A DNA stretch of 64,000 nt from Bacteroidales bacterium UBA4772 (lineage in GTDB: Bacteria > Bacteroidota > Bacteroidia > Bacteroidales > VadinHA17), in the NCBI GenBank assembly GCA_002403305.1, contig DHHM01000013.1, positions 245,594 to 309,593 of the forward strand, given 5' to 3'. Numbering within the stretch: the stretch's first letter is position 1; each line of letters begins with the position of its first letter. The translations under genes were made by a program, and so were the position numbers. The notes under the pieces were generated by a model, which saw nothing but the letters and a program-made list of their open reading frames with translations, did no database searches and had not been told where the DNA came from. This document shows positions 18,264 to 27,289 of this stretch, piece by piece.

Positions 18264-18333
18264 CCGGCGTGCCGGATCTGATTGCGGGCCTCTTTTGACC
18301 CTCGTGCCGGATCTGATTGTGGGCCTCATCTGA
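18234..18333 (+). repeat. 35-bp tandem repeat copying the 3' end of the TSUP gene
   Basis: Three units: 18234-18268 (the gene's own end, coding VLDLIVGLF-stop), 18269-18303 (would code VPDLIAGLF-stop) and 18304-18333 (VPDLIVGLI-stop). Units 2 and 3 differ at a few bases, so this is not an assembly echo. The period is not a multiple of three; each unit carries its own TGA. Confidence 0.9.
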
Positions 18334-18400
18334 AGTGACTCTGATCAGAAAACTCTGTTGTACTGAAACGGCAACCCACCTCCTTCGCAAGCAACAATCG

Positions 18401-19315
18401 CTATTTGAGTTTGAAATTGTAGGTGATGGTTCCCTTCTGGATGATCGGGCCATCACTCATGGGCTCAAACTCTGTCTTCAGCGCCGCTTCTTTTGCAACT
18501 TTCAGCAGACTCTCCTCAAGTGTTGTTGATCCCTTGATGCCGGGGATTGCATCAGTGACCCTCCCTGAACGGTCAACGGTAATTGCAACTACCACGATCC
18601 CGTCTTTCTGTATCTTATAAGGTGGTTTAACAAGGGACCGGGCTTTCCTGCCACCAAGGTCAAATGAGACGCCGGTGCCTTGGCTGCCTCCAGTATAGTT
18701 TGGCACTCCCGGATTGCCTGATGGGTCACCCTGGTTACCGGTGCCCCCGGCAACACCCTCACTATGACCGGCAGTGCCTGTATTGGCAGTATTGCCGAAA
18801 GCGTTCCTGGCACGGGCGTTTGCCTCGTCAATGCGGTGTTGCTCCTCTTCCCTTTTAAGCCTCTCGATTCTCTCCTGCTCCAGCCTTATCCGTTCAGCCT
18901 CGAGCTCCTGTTCTCTCCTGATCTGTGCAGCACGCGCTTCAGCCTGTCTCCTGATCTCTTCAGGATCAGGCTCCTTCTTCACAACCTCCGGTGCCTCCTC
19001 AAAGTCCTGTGTCAGTATTGCATCATCAGAACCCTCGTCAGCTGCCGACGGCGGCGGTGCAGGAGGGGAGACAGGCTGTGGGGCGGGCTCATAAAGACCC
19101 TCGCCGGTCTCATCAAACCCGAAATTCACAAGCAGCCCCTCCTCAGAGGTGTCGGGTTGCTTTACCCTGAAGGTAACAAATATGATAAGGAGAGCCAGCA
19201 TCAGGTGCACCAGCGTACTGATGACAATACTCTGCTTCCTCTCACGGGTAAGAGGCTCGCGGTTGCTATTTCGGGGTTGTGGCAAGTATAAGCTTGTATT
19301 GGTTTTTCGCCGCAA
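18401..19315 (-). CDS. tonB: TonB-family energy transducer
   Basis: Inner-membrane anchored, periplasm-spanning protein that passes proton-motive energy from ExbB/ExbD to outer-membrane receptors. Order: one transmembrane helix (about residues 31-48), Pro/acidic stretch, long charged Glu/Arg helix (about 115-165), Gly/Asn-rich flexible linker (about 170-215), and a C-terminal TonB domain (about 222-304) ending ITYNFKLK. The ATG at 19315 overlaps exbD by 50 bp; a TTG nearer the exbD stop could also serve. It is the last gene of exbB-exbD-tonB and converges on the 35-bp repeat array. Confidence 0.87.
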   Translation of the reverse strand: MRRKTNTSLYLPQPRNSNREPLTRERKQSIVISTLVHLMLALLIIFVTFRVKQPDTSEEGLLVNFGFDETGEGLYEPAPQPVSPPAPPPSAADEGSDDAILTQDFEEAPEVVKKEPDPEEIRRQAEARAAQIRREQELEAERIRLEQERIERLKREEEQHRIDEANARARNAFGNTANTGTAGHSEGVAGGTGNQGDPSGNPGVPNYTGGSQGTGVSFDLGGRKARSLVKPPYKIQKDGIVVVAITVDRSGRVTDAIPGIKGSTTLEESLLKVAKEAALKTEFEPMSDGPIIQKGTITYNFKLK

Positions 19316-19658
19316 TGTTCATCACATTCACAACATACTCAACAGGAACACTCCTGTCAGTGTGGAGGGAGATATAAATTTCCGGGTTGCTGCCAACCTT
19401 GGCCTGCAGGGCCGATTCGAGGTTCTCAAGCACGATGGGCTGGTCTTCAATGAAATATTGCAGGTCCCTGGTGATGGAGACAGTGGTCATGGGACGCGCA
19501 GAGGTCTGCGTGGTACCCTTCGGCAACAGCAGCTTTATCGCTGTCGGCTGAACCAGCGTCGATGTCAGCATGAAGAACAGCAACAGCAGGAACACTATAT
19601 CAGACATGCCTGCATTACTGAAGTTTACGCTGACCTTATTTTTGGTTGATATTGCCAT
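19266..19658 (-). CDS. exbD: ExbD/TolR-family proton-channel subunit
   Basis: A 130-residue protein with one N-terminal transmembrane helix (MSDIVFLLLLFFMLTS, about 18-33), which contains the proton-carrying Asp (residue 20), followed by a periplasmic ExbD domain. It partners with ExbB to form the proton channel that drives TonB. It starts 6 bp after exbB ends and overlaps the TonB reading frame. It could serve Tol rather than Ton functions, but the TonB domain next door favours Ton. Confidence 0.88.
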   Translation of the reverse strand: MAISTKNKVSVNFSNAGMSDIVFLLLLFFMLTSTLVQPTAIKLLLPKGTTQTSARPMTTVSITRDLQYFIEDQPIVLENLESALQAKVGSNPEIYISLHTDRSVPVEYVVNVMNIAAKNQYKLILATTPK

Positions 19659-19664
19659 CCGATG

Positions 19665-20345
19665 CTACTTTACAGGTTCATTAAGAATATCCAGGAACTC
19701 CGTGGAGGTGGTCTCAAGCTGGAAAACCACGTTCTCAACCCTGACCACCAGGAGATTGTACCCGAAGTAGGCCAGGATCCCAAGTATGAGACCTCCTACC
19801 GTGGTTATCAGGGCCACATAGATGCCGCCGCTGAGAGTGCTGATGTCAAGACTGTTGCCTGCCAGCGACATCGCATAGAAGGCCTTGATCATACCTATTA
19901 CAGTTCCGAAAAAGCCCACCAGCGGCGCTGCTCCTGCTATTGTCGCCAGCGTGGGGAACCTTTTCTCCAGCTTGTGGATCTCAAGCCGGCCCACATTCTC
20001 GATGGCTGCAGTGACATCGGCCAGTGGCCTGCCGAGACGGGTGATGCCCTTCTCTACCATCCTGGCTTGCGGGGAGTCAGTCTTTCTGCATAGCTGCAGC
20101 GCGGCATCAACCTTGCCTTCATACATGTAATCCTTGATGCGGTTCATGAAGTTGGCATCTACCTTTGAGGCCTTCCGTATGACAAGAACTCTTTCAATGA
20201 ATATATAAAGAGCAATAAATGAGAGCAGGGTGATGATGACAATCACCCAGCCACCGGCCACGTAAAGATCAGCCAGTGACATTGATGCCTCTTCGGCGGC
20301 CGGCGTGGTTTCTGTACCCTGTAGTAACATGTTTGCTAATATCAT
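19665..20345 (-). CDS. exbB: ExbB/TolQ/MotA-family proton-channel subunit
   Basis: A 226-residue inner-membrane protein with three helices (about 33-55, 130-152, 175-197) and the conserved MotA/TolQ/ExbB core, including GxAPLVGFFGTVIGM and the final LGILAYFGYN helix. It forms the pentameric channel around ExbD. First gene of the exbB-exbD-tonB operon; a 126-bp A/T-rich leader separates it from the TamB-like gene, with no clean promoter that I can define. Confidence 0.9.
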   Translation of the reverse strand: MILANMLLQGTETTPAAEEASMSLADLYVAGGWVIVIITLLSFIALYIFIERVLVIRKASKVDANFMNRIKDYMYEGKVDAALQLCRKTDSPQARMVEKGITRLGRPLADVTAAIENVGRLEIHKLEKRFPTLATIAGAAPLVGFFGTVIGMIKAFYAMSLAGNSLDISTLSGGIYVALITTVGGLILGILAYFGYNLLVVRVENVVFQLETTSTEFLDILNEPVK

Positions 20346-20471
20346 TTTGCTTCTTTTAAATGTTAACTGTTTGACTTACTTTTTTATATCATCGCGCGAA
20401 TATATTAAAAAAACGTCCAAAACAGGTGCGAATTATCCATTCGGTGGAAAAAAAGGGCTGTTGTTGAAAAG

Positions 20472-23400
20472 TTATTTGCCACCGGTGGCTGCACCCTGTC
20501 CGACCCCTTTCTTCCTCCGCTCAGCAGGATTTAAAAAGAGATCATCAAGCCTGTCAAAATCACGCCGGTAAAAGACACCTGCACCCTGGGTGTAGGAGTT
20601 TACAGGGTAATAGAGAGAGTTGTTAGAACGGTTGAACACCTTCAGCCGAAGCGTCTCGGTAAGTTTGAACTCAATGGTGAACTCACCGCTGAACCTGCTT
20701 GTCGACTGTTTAGCCTGTGCTCCCCCTACATCCAGGTTGCCGTTCAGTATGATCTTGTCATTCAGAAGCTGGGTAGAGAGCGCAACTTCAATCTCGTCAT
20801 CGGTGAGCTCATCGCCGGGCCGGTAATTAAAGCCGATGTCAAAATCGTTGCTGATCTGTGATAGCCAGTTGCTTAGCTGGTTTGAAAGCATCTCGGTAGT
20901 GGTTGTCATACCCAGGATAGTGGCATCCTGAGTCCCTGTCGTCTGGCTGGATGGAACCTGTGTGCTGCCGCCGGTGGCACTGTAGAGGGCCGGGTCAGTA
21001 TAAAAACTGTTCATCACCAGCAGGTAGAGAAACTGTCTGCTGAGCTCCTCCTCCGTGTCAATGGCCATCCTCAGATAATTTCTTCTCTCCTCGTCGGCAG
21101 TGGGCAGCCGGATGTCAAATTTGATGACCGGATTGAGCAGCTTGTCGGAGAGCATAAGTTGACACTCCACTGGCAGTCTCTCCTGTAAATCCTCCATGTC
21201 TGAATATGCAAACGAGAGCGGCGCCAGCGAGGCCTTGGTGCGGTAAATGGCTTTCAGGTTCAGGTCTGCATCATCAATCGCACCGTTCCATGAGATCGTG
21301 CCGCCCTCCTCGACCACAAAGCGCTTGTTGAGTATATTGCCCAGGGTGAACAGATAGTCGCCGTCACTGATCACATAGTCTCCCGCCATCCTTATATCAC
21401 CCTTTGAATTCATGTTTATATTCAGCTTTCCGGACCCGGTGCCCCTTATCACACCGCCGGAGGTGGCATCCATAATTAGCTGTACCCTGGCCTCAGGGGT
21501 CACATCAAGATCAAAGTTGAGTTCCATATTACTTTTGTTCTCCTGTCGGGTGAAGCGGGAACCCTCCTCCTCCGCGGCACTCTCATCAACGGCCGGATCT
21601 GTGAATACAATATAGGGATAGTCGCTGACGCTCGATGATGAATTCAGAGGTATAAAAACCTCCGTGTCACCGGTAGTACGGGCCGAGATATTGAATGAGA
21701 GCCTCTCCTCATCGCCCCTGATGCCTGCATAGCCACTGGCAAAGGCAGTGCCGTAAAAACTTTCACTGTCCCTGGAACGGGTGTTCAGAACCATCATCCT
21801 CTCCATATTGATGTCGAGAGCAATGCCAATGTCTTTGAATGAGCGGTGTGAGAGCATTCCGTTTATCGTTCCCTGATTCTTCCTCTCGTCAAAAATCCTG
21901 ATGTTGCTGAACAGGATACCTTCGGGATTGAACCTGATGCTGTCGGAGAAACTGTACCTCGTCTGGAGAAAGTCGATCTTCATTGATGCATCCTGAGCCA
22001 TCACCGCACCGCTGAGCATCATCTTCTTTAATCCTCCCTGCACTTTTATCATTCCTGTGGCTGAGCCTTTTACATCAGAGGCAAAGGCGCCTACCAGCGG
22101 ATTGATGACATCAAGGGGCATGCTGTTTGTTGCTATGGTGAGGTCTGCCCCTTTTGTCGCGGGCGAATAGCTGCCGCTGATATCAAAATAACGCGCTCCC
22201 TCATAATCGTTGAAGACGTGGATCTCAGCCAGCTTATCCTGAGGATTCCACTCGCTCATTACGGAGAGAAGACCGTAGCTGTTTTCGTTGAGCATGAAGT
22301 CACTGACACTTAGATTACTCTCAAACAGGAAGTTTTCATAGACATCCGACAGGGTGATGTATCCCTTCATAATACCCCTGATTTTCATTTCAGGGGCATT
22401 GCGACTCTTCTCTTTACGGCCACGCCTGTCCCTGCTGCCAAGGTTATTTACATATGACAGGTTCAGCCCTTCAAAGGTGAGCGTAAGTCTCTCATCAGGC
22501 TCCGGGGAGATTTTTCCGTCAAGCCTTATGTATAAGTTGCTGCTGTTAATAAGTATATTGTCAAACCAGGCGGTGGTGGAGTCAATTACGATACGTGCCG
22601 GGCTCACGCTCCAGGGTACGCGGTCAACGGTGAACGCCGTTGGGAGAATGCCTACGGTCAGGTAAGTCCTGTTCTTGGCGTAATGGCTGAAGAATCCCCT
22701 CGCGCTCACCTCACCGAAAGTTTTACCTCCGTCTTTGTTGTCCCATCGTATGCCCAGATCCAGCGTGTCAGAATAACTTCCCGCTTGAGCAATGAAGTTG
22801 CCCAGCACTGACCTGTCAGGCAGAAGAAGAGTATCCGCCGAGAGGTTTATTGCCATCACCCCCCCCCCTGCAGAGCCGGAGAGATTCATATTGCTCAGTG
22901 TGGTGCCGGCATAGGTGACCGCCCCGGACCGGAGAGCAACACTTATCTCTGATCGGACGGAGCTTAAACTGCCAGTCAGTCTGCTCCCGTCAGCTATGCT
23001 AAGTCCTGTGCCCAGAAAGTCGTTGAGCTTGTCTATCTTCCTGATGGTTGCCGCGAGGGTGAAATCAGCCTCCGGTATCTCCTGCTCCTTCAGTGCGGCG
23101 GGATAACGTGAGGGATAGAGTTCCGCCAGCATCCTTTTCACTGTAGCCGGTATTGCCTCAAAGGTATACCTTCCCCTTACTTCGGCGTCGGCAAAATCAG
23201 ACCTGAGCTTCAGAACATTTTCGCCCTTATTCTGCAGGGAACTGACGAGGAAATCATAGATGCTCAGCTTCCCGTTGGAGTTGTTGAGTGTGGAATTTAT
23301 GAGCCTGATCTCTCCTACGATGTTATCAGTCTTGTTTCCCCTGAAACTGGCAGTGAGGAGCGCGGATGCGTTGAAAAGGGTATCGCTCCTGATCAGGTTA

Positions 23401-25004
23401 AGCCTGTGGAGGTCGGCACGTGTAAGATTCATTGTGAAATCAAACTCAGGCATGCTCTTTTCAAGATCAAACCTTCCCATGACATCCATTACCATTGCCG
23501 GGTCTCTGACTGCTACCGAGCCGTTCCATATACTGTCTCCGTAACTCCCCTCCACAGCAATATTGCTGTAGTTGTACGAGTTGATCTCCACACTGTCAAT
23601 CACTCCGCTGATGTTGGCGGAAAGATGCCTGAACGACTCCATCGATCCGTCAAGGTCAGCATGCATCCAGAGTCCGCCAAAGAGCCCGGTGTTGCCGGTG
23701 ACATAGCCAAGGTCAAAATCACTTGTGCTTAAAAATCCCTTGAAGCTGAACCTGTTCCTGCCGTCTGGTTTCAGCGAGAGGTCTGTTGAGACACTCCCTC
23801 TCTCTGTTGAGAGCTTGCCGAAAGAGACAAAATCAGTTGTGAAGCCGGTGAAACTCCCGGTATAGGCTATAACACCAAGACCGTGAACCGGTTCCGGAAG
23901 CTTGATGGGAGCTCTGCCGGGAATCATCACTTTCTCAATGTCAGCCGCACTGGTACGCATGTCAGTGAAATCAACAAAGAGATAGCTGTCAGTGATAGAG
24001 GGAAGCCCTGAAATGTCAAAGTCGAAATTCAGACTGGTGGAGGTTGAATATTTTATGGCTATGTCGCGTCCATTCAACTCGGCTACCGTGCCGTTCAGCT
24101 TACCAGAAAGAGTGACCGACTCTCTAACACCTCTCAGCGGAGTGATAAACCAGGCGAGGTCTTCGGTGGCAACGAGGGAGTTTTGAAACAGCATGTCAAA
24201 CCTGACCTCATTTACAAAATTTTTCCATGATGCCGAATCCCGGGCAGTCAGGATTATCCTGTCGGCTAAGATCAAACTGGCATCGGTTGTGAGGTTTATA
24301 TCCCTGAATGACAGCATATTGTTTGCTATACTTGTGTTCATGTCAAGGCTCTCGGTCCTGAAACCTCCGGCCTCGGTGAAGGAGAGGTCCCTGATTACCA
24401 TGCTGACCGAGTCCTTGATTATGCTCAGGTCCCTGACCTTTGCATTTATCTCTGACAGAATGAGGTTCCTGAAGTTCACCCGCCCCGGCGCAGTGCCTGA
24501 CGTGTCTGACCTGTTGGAAAGAAGGTAGGCACTGTTGTGAAGGTAAATATCAGAAAACCGTATGTTAATCTTTCTGGTAGTGTCAGGTACCCTGTCACCC
24601 CTGATGGCATCAATGTATCGTGTAAGGTTCATTACACCGGCTGTGTCGGTAACCATCCTGAAATCGGCATCATGGAGGTCTGTTCTGCCAAAGCTGAAGA
24701 GACTCTCTGATAGCTTTATGTTCTTGATTCTCAGATTTATTTTTCTGGCAGCGAGGAGTGTGTCGCCGCTCAGGTCTTCAACGAGGAGATCCTCCAGCAT
24801 CACCTTCCTGAAATAGGAGTATGAAACTTTCCCGATGGTGATGTCTGCCCCTGTCTTTCCGGAAAGAATAGCGGTGATCCTATTGACGGTGAAAGTCTGT
24901 ACCCTGGGGGCCTGAAGCAGAAGCATAATGACGGCAGGCACGATGATGAGCACCGCAACGGCAATAAGAAGTACCCTGACGAATTTTTTAATAATTTTGC
25001 CCAT
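20472..25004 (-). CDS. TamB-like translocation/assembly protein (AsmA/DUF490 type)
   Basis: A 1510-residue protein with one N-terminal membrane anchor (about 9-30), then a very long repetitive beta-strand region typical of bridge-like AsmA/TamB proteins, and a C-terminal TamB (DUF490) domain from about 1130 that includes the GTISWNGAIDDADLNLKAIY segment and the LLVMNSF segment. Such proteins span the periplasm and either help outer-membrane protein assembly or carry phospholipid to the outer membrane. The last 40 residues are a low-complexity basic tail. No TamA partner lies nearby. It is divergent from tsaD with 52 bp between the starts. Confidence 0.88.
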   Translation of the reverse strand: MGKIIKKFVRVLLIAVAVLIIVPAVIMLLLQAPRVQTFTVNRITAILSGKTGADITIGKVSYSYFRKVMLEDLLVEDLSGDTLLAARKINLRIKNIKLSESLFSFGRTDLHDADFRMVTDTAGVMNLTRYIDAIRGDRVPDTTRKINIRFSDIYLHNSAYLLSNRSDTSGTAPGRVNFRNLILSEINAKVRDLSIIKDSVSMVIRDLSFTEAGGFRTESLDMNTSIANNMLSFRDINLTTDASLILADRIILTARDSASWKNFVNEVRFDMLFQNSLVATEDLAWFITPLRGVRESVTLSGKLNGTVAELNGRDIAIKYSTSTSLNFDFDISGLPSITDSYLFVDFTDMRTSAADIEKVMIPGRAPIKLPEPVHGLGVIAYTGSFTGFTTDFVSFGKLSTERGSVSTDLSLKPDGRNRFSFKGFLSTSDFDLGYVTGNTGLFGGLWMHADLDGSMESFRHLSANISGVIDSVEINSYNYSNIAVEGSYGDSIWNGSVAVRDPAMVMDVMGRFDLEKSMPEFDFTMNLTRADLHRLNLIRSDTLFNASALLTASFRGNKTDNIVGEIRLINSTLNNSNGKLSIYDFLVSSLQNKGENVLKLRSDFADAEVRGRYTFEAIPATVKRMLAELYPSRYPAALKEQEIPEADFTLAATIRKIDKLNDFLGTGLSIADGSRLTGSLSSVRSEISVALRSGAVTYAGTTLSNMNLSGSAGGGVMAINLSADTLLLPDRSVLGNFIAQAGSYSDTLDLGIRWDNKDGGKTFGEVSARGFFSHYAKNRTYLTVGILPTAFTVDRVPWSVSPARIVIDSTTAWFDNILINSSNLYIRLDGKISPEPDERLTLTFEGLNLSYVNNLGSRDRRGRKEKSRNAPEMKIRGIMKGYITLSDVYENFLFESNLSVSDFMLNENSYGLLSVMSEWNPQDKLAEIHVFNDYEGARYFDISGSYSPATKGADLTIATNSMPLDVINPLVGAFASDVKGSATGMIKVQGGLKKMMLSGAVMAQDASMKIDFLQTRYSFSDSIRFNPEGILFSNIRIFDERKNQGTINGMLSHRSFKDIGIALDINMERMMVLNTRSRDSESFYGTAFASGYAGIRGDEERLSFNISARTTGDTEVFIPLNSSSSVSDYPYIVFTDPAVDESAAEEEGSRFTRQENKSNMELNFDLDVTPEARVQLIMDATSGGVIRGTGSGKLNINMNSKGDIRMAGDYVISDGDYLFTLGNILNKRFVVEEGGTISWNGAIDDADLNLKAIYRTKASLAPLSFAYSDMEDLQERLPVECQLMLSDKLLNPVIKFDIRLPTADEERRNYLRMAIDTEEELSRQFLYLLVMNSFYTDPALYSATGGSTQVPSSQTTGTQDATILGMTTTTEMLSNQLSNWLSQISNDFDIGFNYRPGDELTDDEIEVALSTQLLNDKIILNGNLDVGGAQAKQSTSRFSGEFTIEFKLTETLRLKVFNRSNNSLYYPVNSYTQGAGVFYRRDFDRLDDLFLNPAERRKKGVGQGAATGGK

Positions 25005-25056
25005 TCACTATGACATTCCCACCGCAGGCGAAGTTAATAAAAAGAGTTATACAAAA

Positions 25057-26082
25057 ATGGCGCCAACTATAACGATCCTTGCCATAGAATCTTCCTGTGA
25101 CGACACTTCAGCAGCTGTCATCCGCGACGGCGTTGTGCTCTCAAACCTGATCGCAGGGCAGGCCGTGCACGAGGCTTACGGGGGAGTTGTTCCCGAGCTT
25201 GCCTCAAGGGCACACCAGGCAAACATCGTACCGGTAGTCGACAGGGCACTGGCGATGGCCGGGACAACCGCAGAAGAGATCAGTGCTGTTGCATGGACAC
25301 GAGGACCCGGATTGCTCGGATCACTTCTGGTGGGCAGCTCATTTGCCAAGGGATTTGCACTGGCACGAAACATACCGCTTATAGAGGTTGATCACCTGCA
25401 GGCCCACGTCATGTCCCACTTCGTAAGGGAAGAGGGGCGGGAAAACCCTCTGCCCGGCTTCCCGTTTCTCTGCCTGCTGGTATCGGGTGGCCATACACAA
25501 CTTATGGTTATGCATGATCATCTCTCGATGGAGATCATCGGAGCAACAATTGATGATGCTGCCGGCGAAGCTTTTGACAAGTGTGCCAAGGTGATGGGAC
25601 TGACTTACCCGGGCGGACCTGTTATAGACAGGTTGGCGGCTGACGGTGACCCCAACGCGTTCATCTTTGCCAAACCGCGAATACAGGGACTCAACTTCAG
25701 CTTCTCGGGACTGAAGACCAGCTTCCTCTATTACCTGCGCGACAGAATGAAGGAGGACCCTGGTTTCATTGACAGCAATCTTAATGATCTTGCGGCGTCG
25801 CTGCAACGCACCATAATCGAGATACTGATTGGTAAACTGGTGCGGGCCTCAAAGGAGACAGGTATCAGAGAGATAGGGATCGCGGGGGGCGTCTCGGCCA
25901 ATTCTCGACTGCGGAAAGCAGCCGGGAAGGAAGCGGCAAAACGGAGGTGGAACCTCTTCCTGCCGGAGTTACGCTATACCACAGACAATGCAGCAATGAT
26001 CGGCATTACCGGTTATTACAAGTATCTCAGGTCTGACTTCTCAGATCATGCTGCCATTCCACTGGCACGTTACGGCAAATGA
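25057..26082 (+). CDS. tsaD: tRNA N6-adenosine threonylcarbamoyltransferase
   Basis: Transfers threonylcarbamoyl from TC-AMP to A37 of ANN-reading tRNAs, working with TsaB and TsaE. Landmarks: ILAIESSCDDTS at residues 7-18, metal ligands in DHLQAHVMSH (His 113 and His 117), the ATPase-like VSGGHTQL, and GGVSANSRLR near the C-terminus. The ATG at 25057 is used because it gives the normal 341-residue length; the frame extends upstream to 24928 but that part overlaps the TamB-like gene on the other strand. Confidence 0.95.
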   Translation: MAPTITILAIESSCDDTSAAVIRDGVVLSNLIAGQAVHEAYGGVVPELASRAHQANIVPVVDRALAMAGTTAEEISAVAWTRGPGLLGSLLVGSSFAKGFALARNIPLIEVDHLQAHVMSHFVREEGRENPLPGFPFLCLLVSGGHTQLMVMHDHLSMEIIGATIDDAAGEAFDKCAKVMGLTYPGGPVIDRLAADGDPNAFIFAKPRIQGLNFSFSGLKTSFLYYLRDRMKEDPGFIDSNLNDLAASLQRTIIEILIGKLVRASKETGIREIGIAGGVSANSRLRKAAGKEAAKRRWNLFLPELRYTTDNAAMIGITGYYKYLRSDFSDHAAIPLARYGK

Positions 26083-26092
26083 AAAGTATGCA

Positions 26093-26131
26093 GGCTGGTG
26101 ATGATCACTGACCTGGAGGTGATGTTCAGCC
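26093..26131. terminator. Possible bidirectional hairpin between tsaD and the thioesterase gene
   Basis: Nested stems GGCTG/CAGCC and ATCAC/GTGAT lie between the convergent stops and overlap the thioesterase stop. No strong T-run follows on either side, so function as a terminator is uncertain. Confidence 0.3.
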
Positions 26132-26614
26132 ATTCTGCGGGTAAAAAGCCTCTTTCCCCGGGTAATGATAGCGTTTGCGGGCAATCTCCTCCGGGTACAG
26201 AAAGTATTCTATATCAGCCTCGGCACAATGCTTCCCCTCACCGTCGGAGAGCCGGCAGTGAATATGTGCACTCCTCTCCTCCAGCCTTACAATGGCAGCT
26301 TCCACAGTTACCTTGCCTTTGCTGATGTGAACCGGTTTCTGGTACCTGACCGTCAGAGATGAGGTCACACCGGAAGTGCCCGCCATTACGTTGATGCACC
26401 AGGCCCCGGTCTCATCAAGAAGTGTGGCAATGATACCGCCGTGAAGAACGTTGATGTAACCCTGGAATTGCGGTAACGGATCCCAGGCTGCATAAAGCCT
26501 TCCATCCTCGGCCTCGAAGGTTAGTCTGAGTCCTGCCGGATTTGTGGGGCTGCAACCGAAACAGGGGTTCCCGACCGGATCAAAGGGATTCCTGATTTTA
26601 ATTCTGTTTGACAT
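26126..26614 (-). CDS. PaaI-type hotdog-fold thioesterase
   Basis: A hotdog protein of about 162 residues. The core has NPCFGCSPTNPAGLRL at the N-terminus, then the LHGGIIATLLDETG active-site loop and helix (catalytic Asp/Glu), and the final strands. Such enzymes hydrolyse acyl-CoA thioesters, often aromatic or medium-chain. The ATG at 26614 (MSNRIKI) is chosen over 26656 because the extra residues are basic and atypical; it overlaps the end of the J-domain gene by 17 bp, suggesting co-transcription. Confidence 0.82.
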   Translation of the reverse strand: MSNRIKIRNPFDPVGNPCFGCSPTNPAGLRLTFEAEDGRLYAAWDPLPQFQGYINVLHGGIIATLLDETGAWCINVMAGTSGVTSSLTVRYQKPVHISKGKVTVEAAIVRLEERSAHIHCRLSDGEGKHCAEADIEYFLYPEEIARKRYHYPGKEAFYPQNG

Positions 26615-27173
26615 TTTTTTTCTGCTTCCTGTTTTTCTCCTGAGCAAGCCAGGCACTGAAATAAAATACTGTAACTATCAGGTAGGTAAGGCCAACGGTG
26701 AGTGTTACTATGGCCAGCGACAGCGAGGGTTCTTCCCGGGGTGAGGTGGCCATCCTGTGACGGTAGCTGTAACCGAATACCGTCATGAGAATGACAGCTA
26801 TGGCAAGCGCAAATCCAAGAAAGACCATGGTGCCGTCAATGGCAGAGGTGCTCCTGTAGAGGTTGCTCTTCTTAAAATCGGAATAGGAGTTTCTGGCATA
26901 CTGTTCAGCCCTCTTCCTCGCTTCAGCCCGCCTGTAATCAACCCATGCCTGATAATTCCTCCGCAATTCTTCCTCACTGATATTCCTTCCGTGCGGGTGG
27001 GAGGTGAGGTACTCGTAAGCTTCCGTTACCCTTATAAATTGCTCCTGCGCATCTTCCGAACGATTGCGGTCAGGATGCAACTCCATAGCCTTTCGGCGGT
27101 ATGCCTTCCTGATCTCATCATTGGAAGCGCCCTGCCTGATGCCCAGTATCGCGTAGTAATCAAAGAGATTCAT
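26598..27173 (-). CDS. Membrane-anchored J-domain (DnaJ-like) protein
   Basis: A 191-residue protein with an N-terminal J domain (about 3-65) holding the HPD triad at residues 33-35, a charged linker, and two hydrophobic helices (about 113-132 and 152-170) with a short Lys-rich tail. It lacks the Gly/Phe and zinc-finger parts of DnaJ, so it is a type III co-chaperone that would bring DnaK to the membrane. No dnaK is in the window. It is divergent from zupT. Confidence 0.85.
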   Translation of the reverse strand: MNLFDYYAILGIRQGASNDEIRKAYRRKAMELHPDRNRSEDAQEQFIRVTEAYEYLTSHPHGRNISEEELRRNYQAWVDYRRAEARKRAEQYARNSYSDFKKSNLYRSTSAIDGTMVFLGFALAIAVILMTVFGYSYRHRMATSPREEPSLSLAIVTLTVGLTYLIVTVFYFSAWLAQEKNRKQKKNVKQN

Positions 27174-27229
27174 ATATACTTCTCAGATTACTAATTAATA
27201 GCTTTTTTTCCTATGATTGTGTCCTGATG

Positions 27230-27259
27230 TTTGATTTTTCAATGTTTGTTCTAAATTTG
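27230..27259 (+). promoter_or_regulatory. Bacteroidetes-type promoter for zupT
   Basis: TTTG at 27230-27233 and TAAATTTG at 27252-27259, spaced 18 bp. The -7 element is a full match, and the ATG lies 31 bp downstream of it. One of the best promoter matches in the window. Confidence 0.6.
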
Positions 27260-27289
27260 CAATTTAAAATGAATCTAAATAAGCCCTGA

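Noticed and set aside
18234..18333. Small array as CRISPR or assembly duplication
   Set aside because: No spacers; units differ at several bases, so neither a CRISPR nor a simple assembly artefact.
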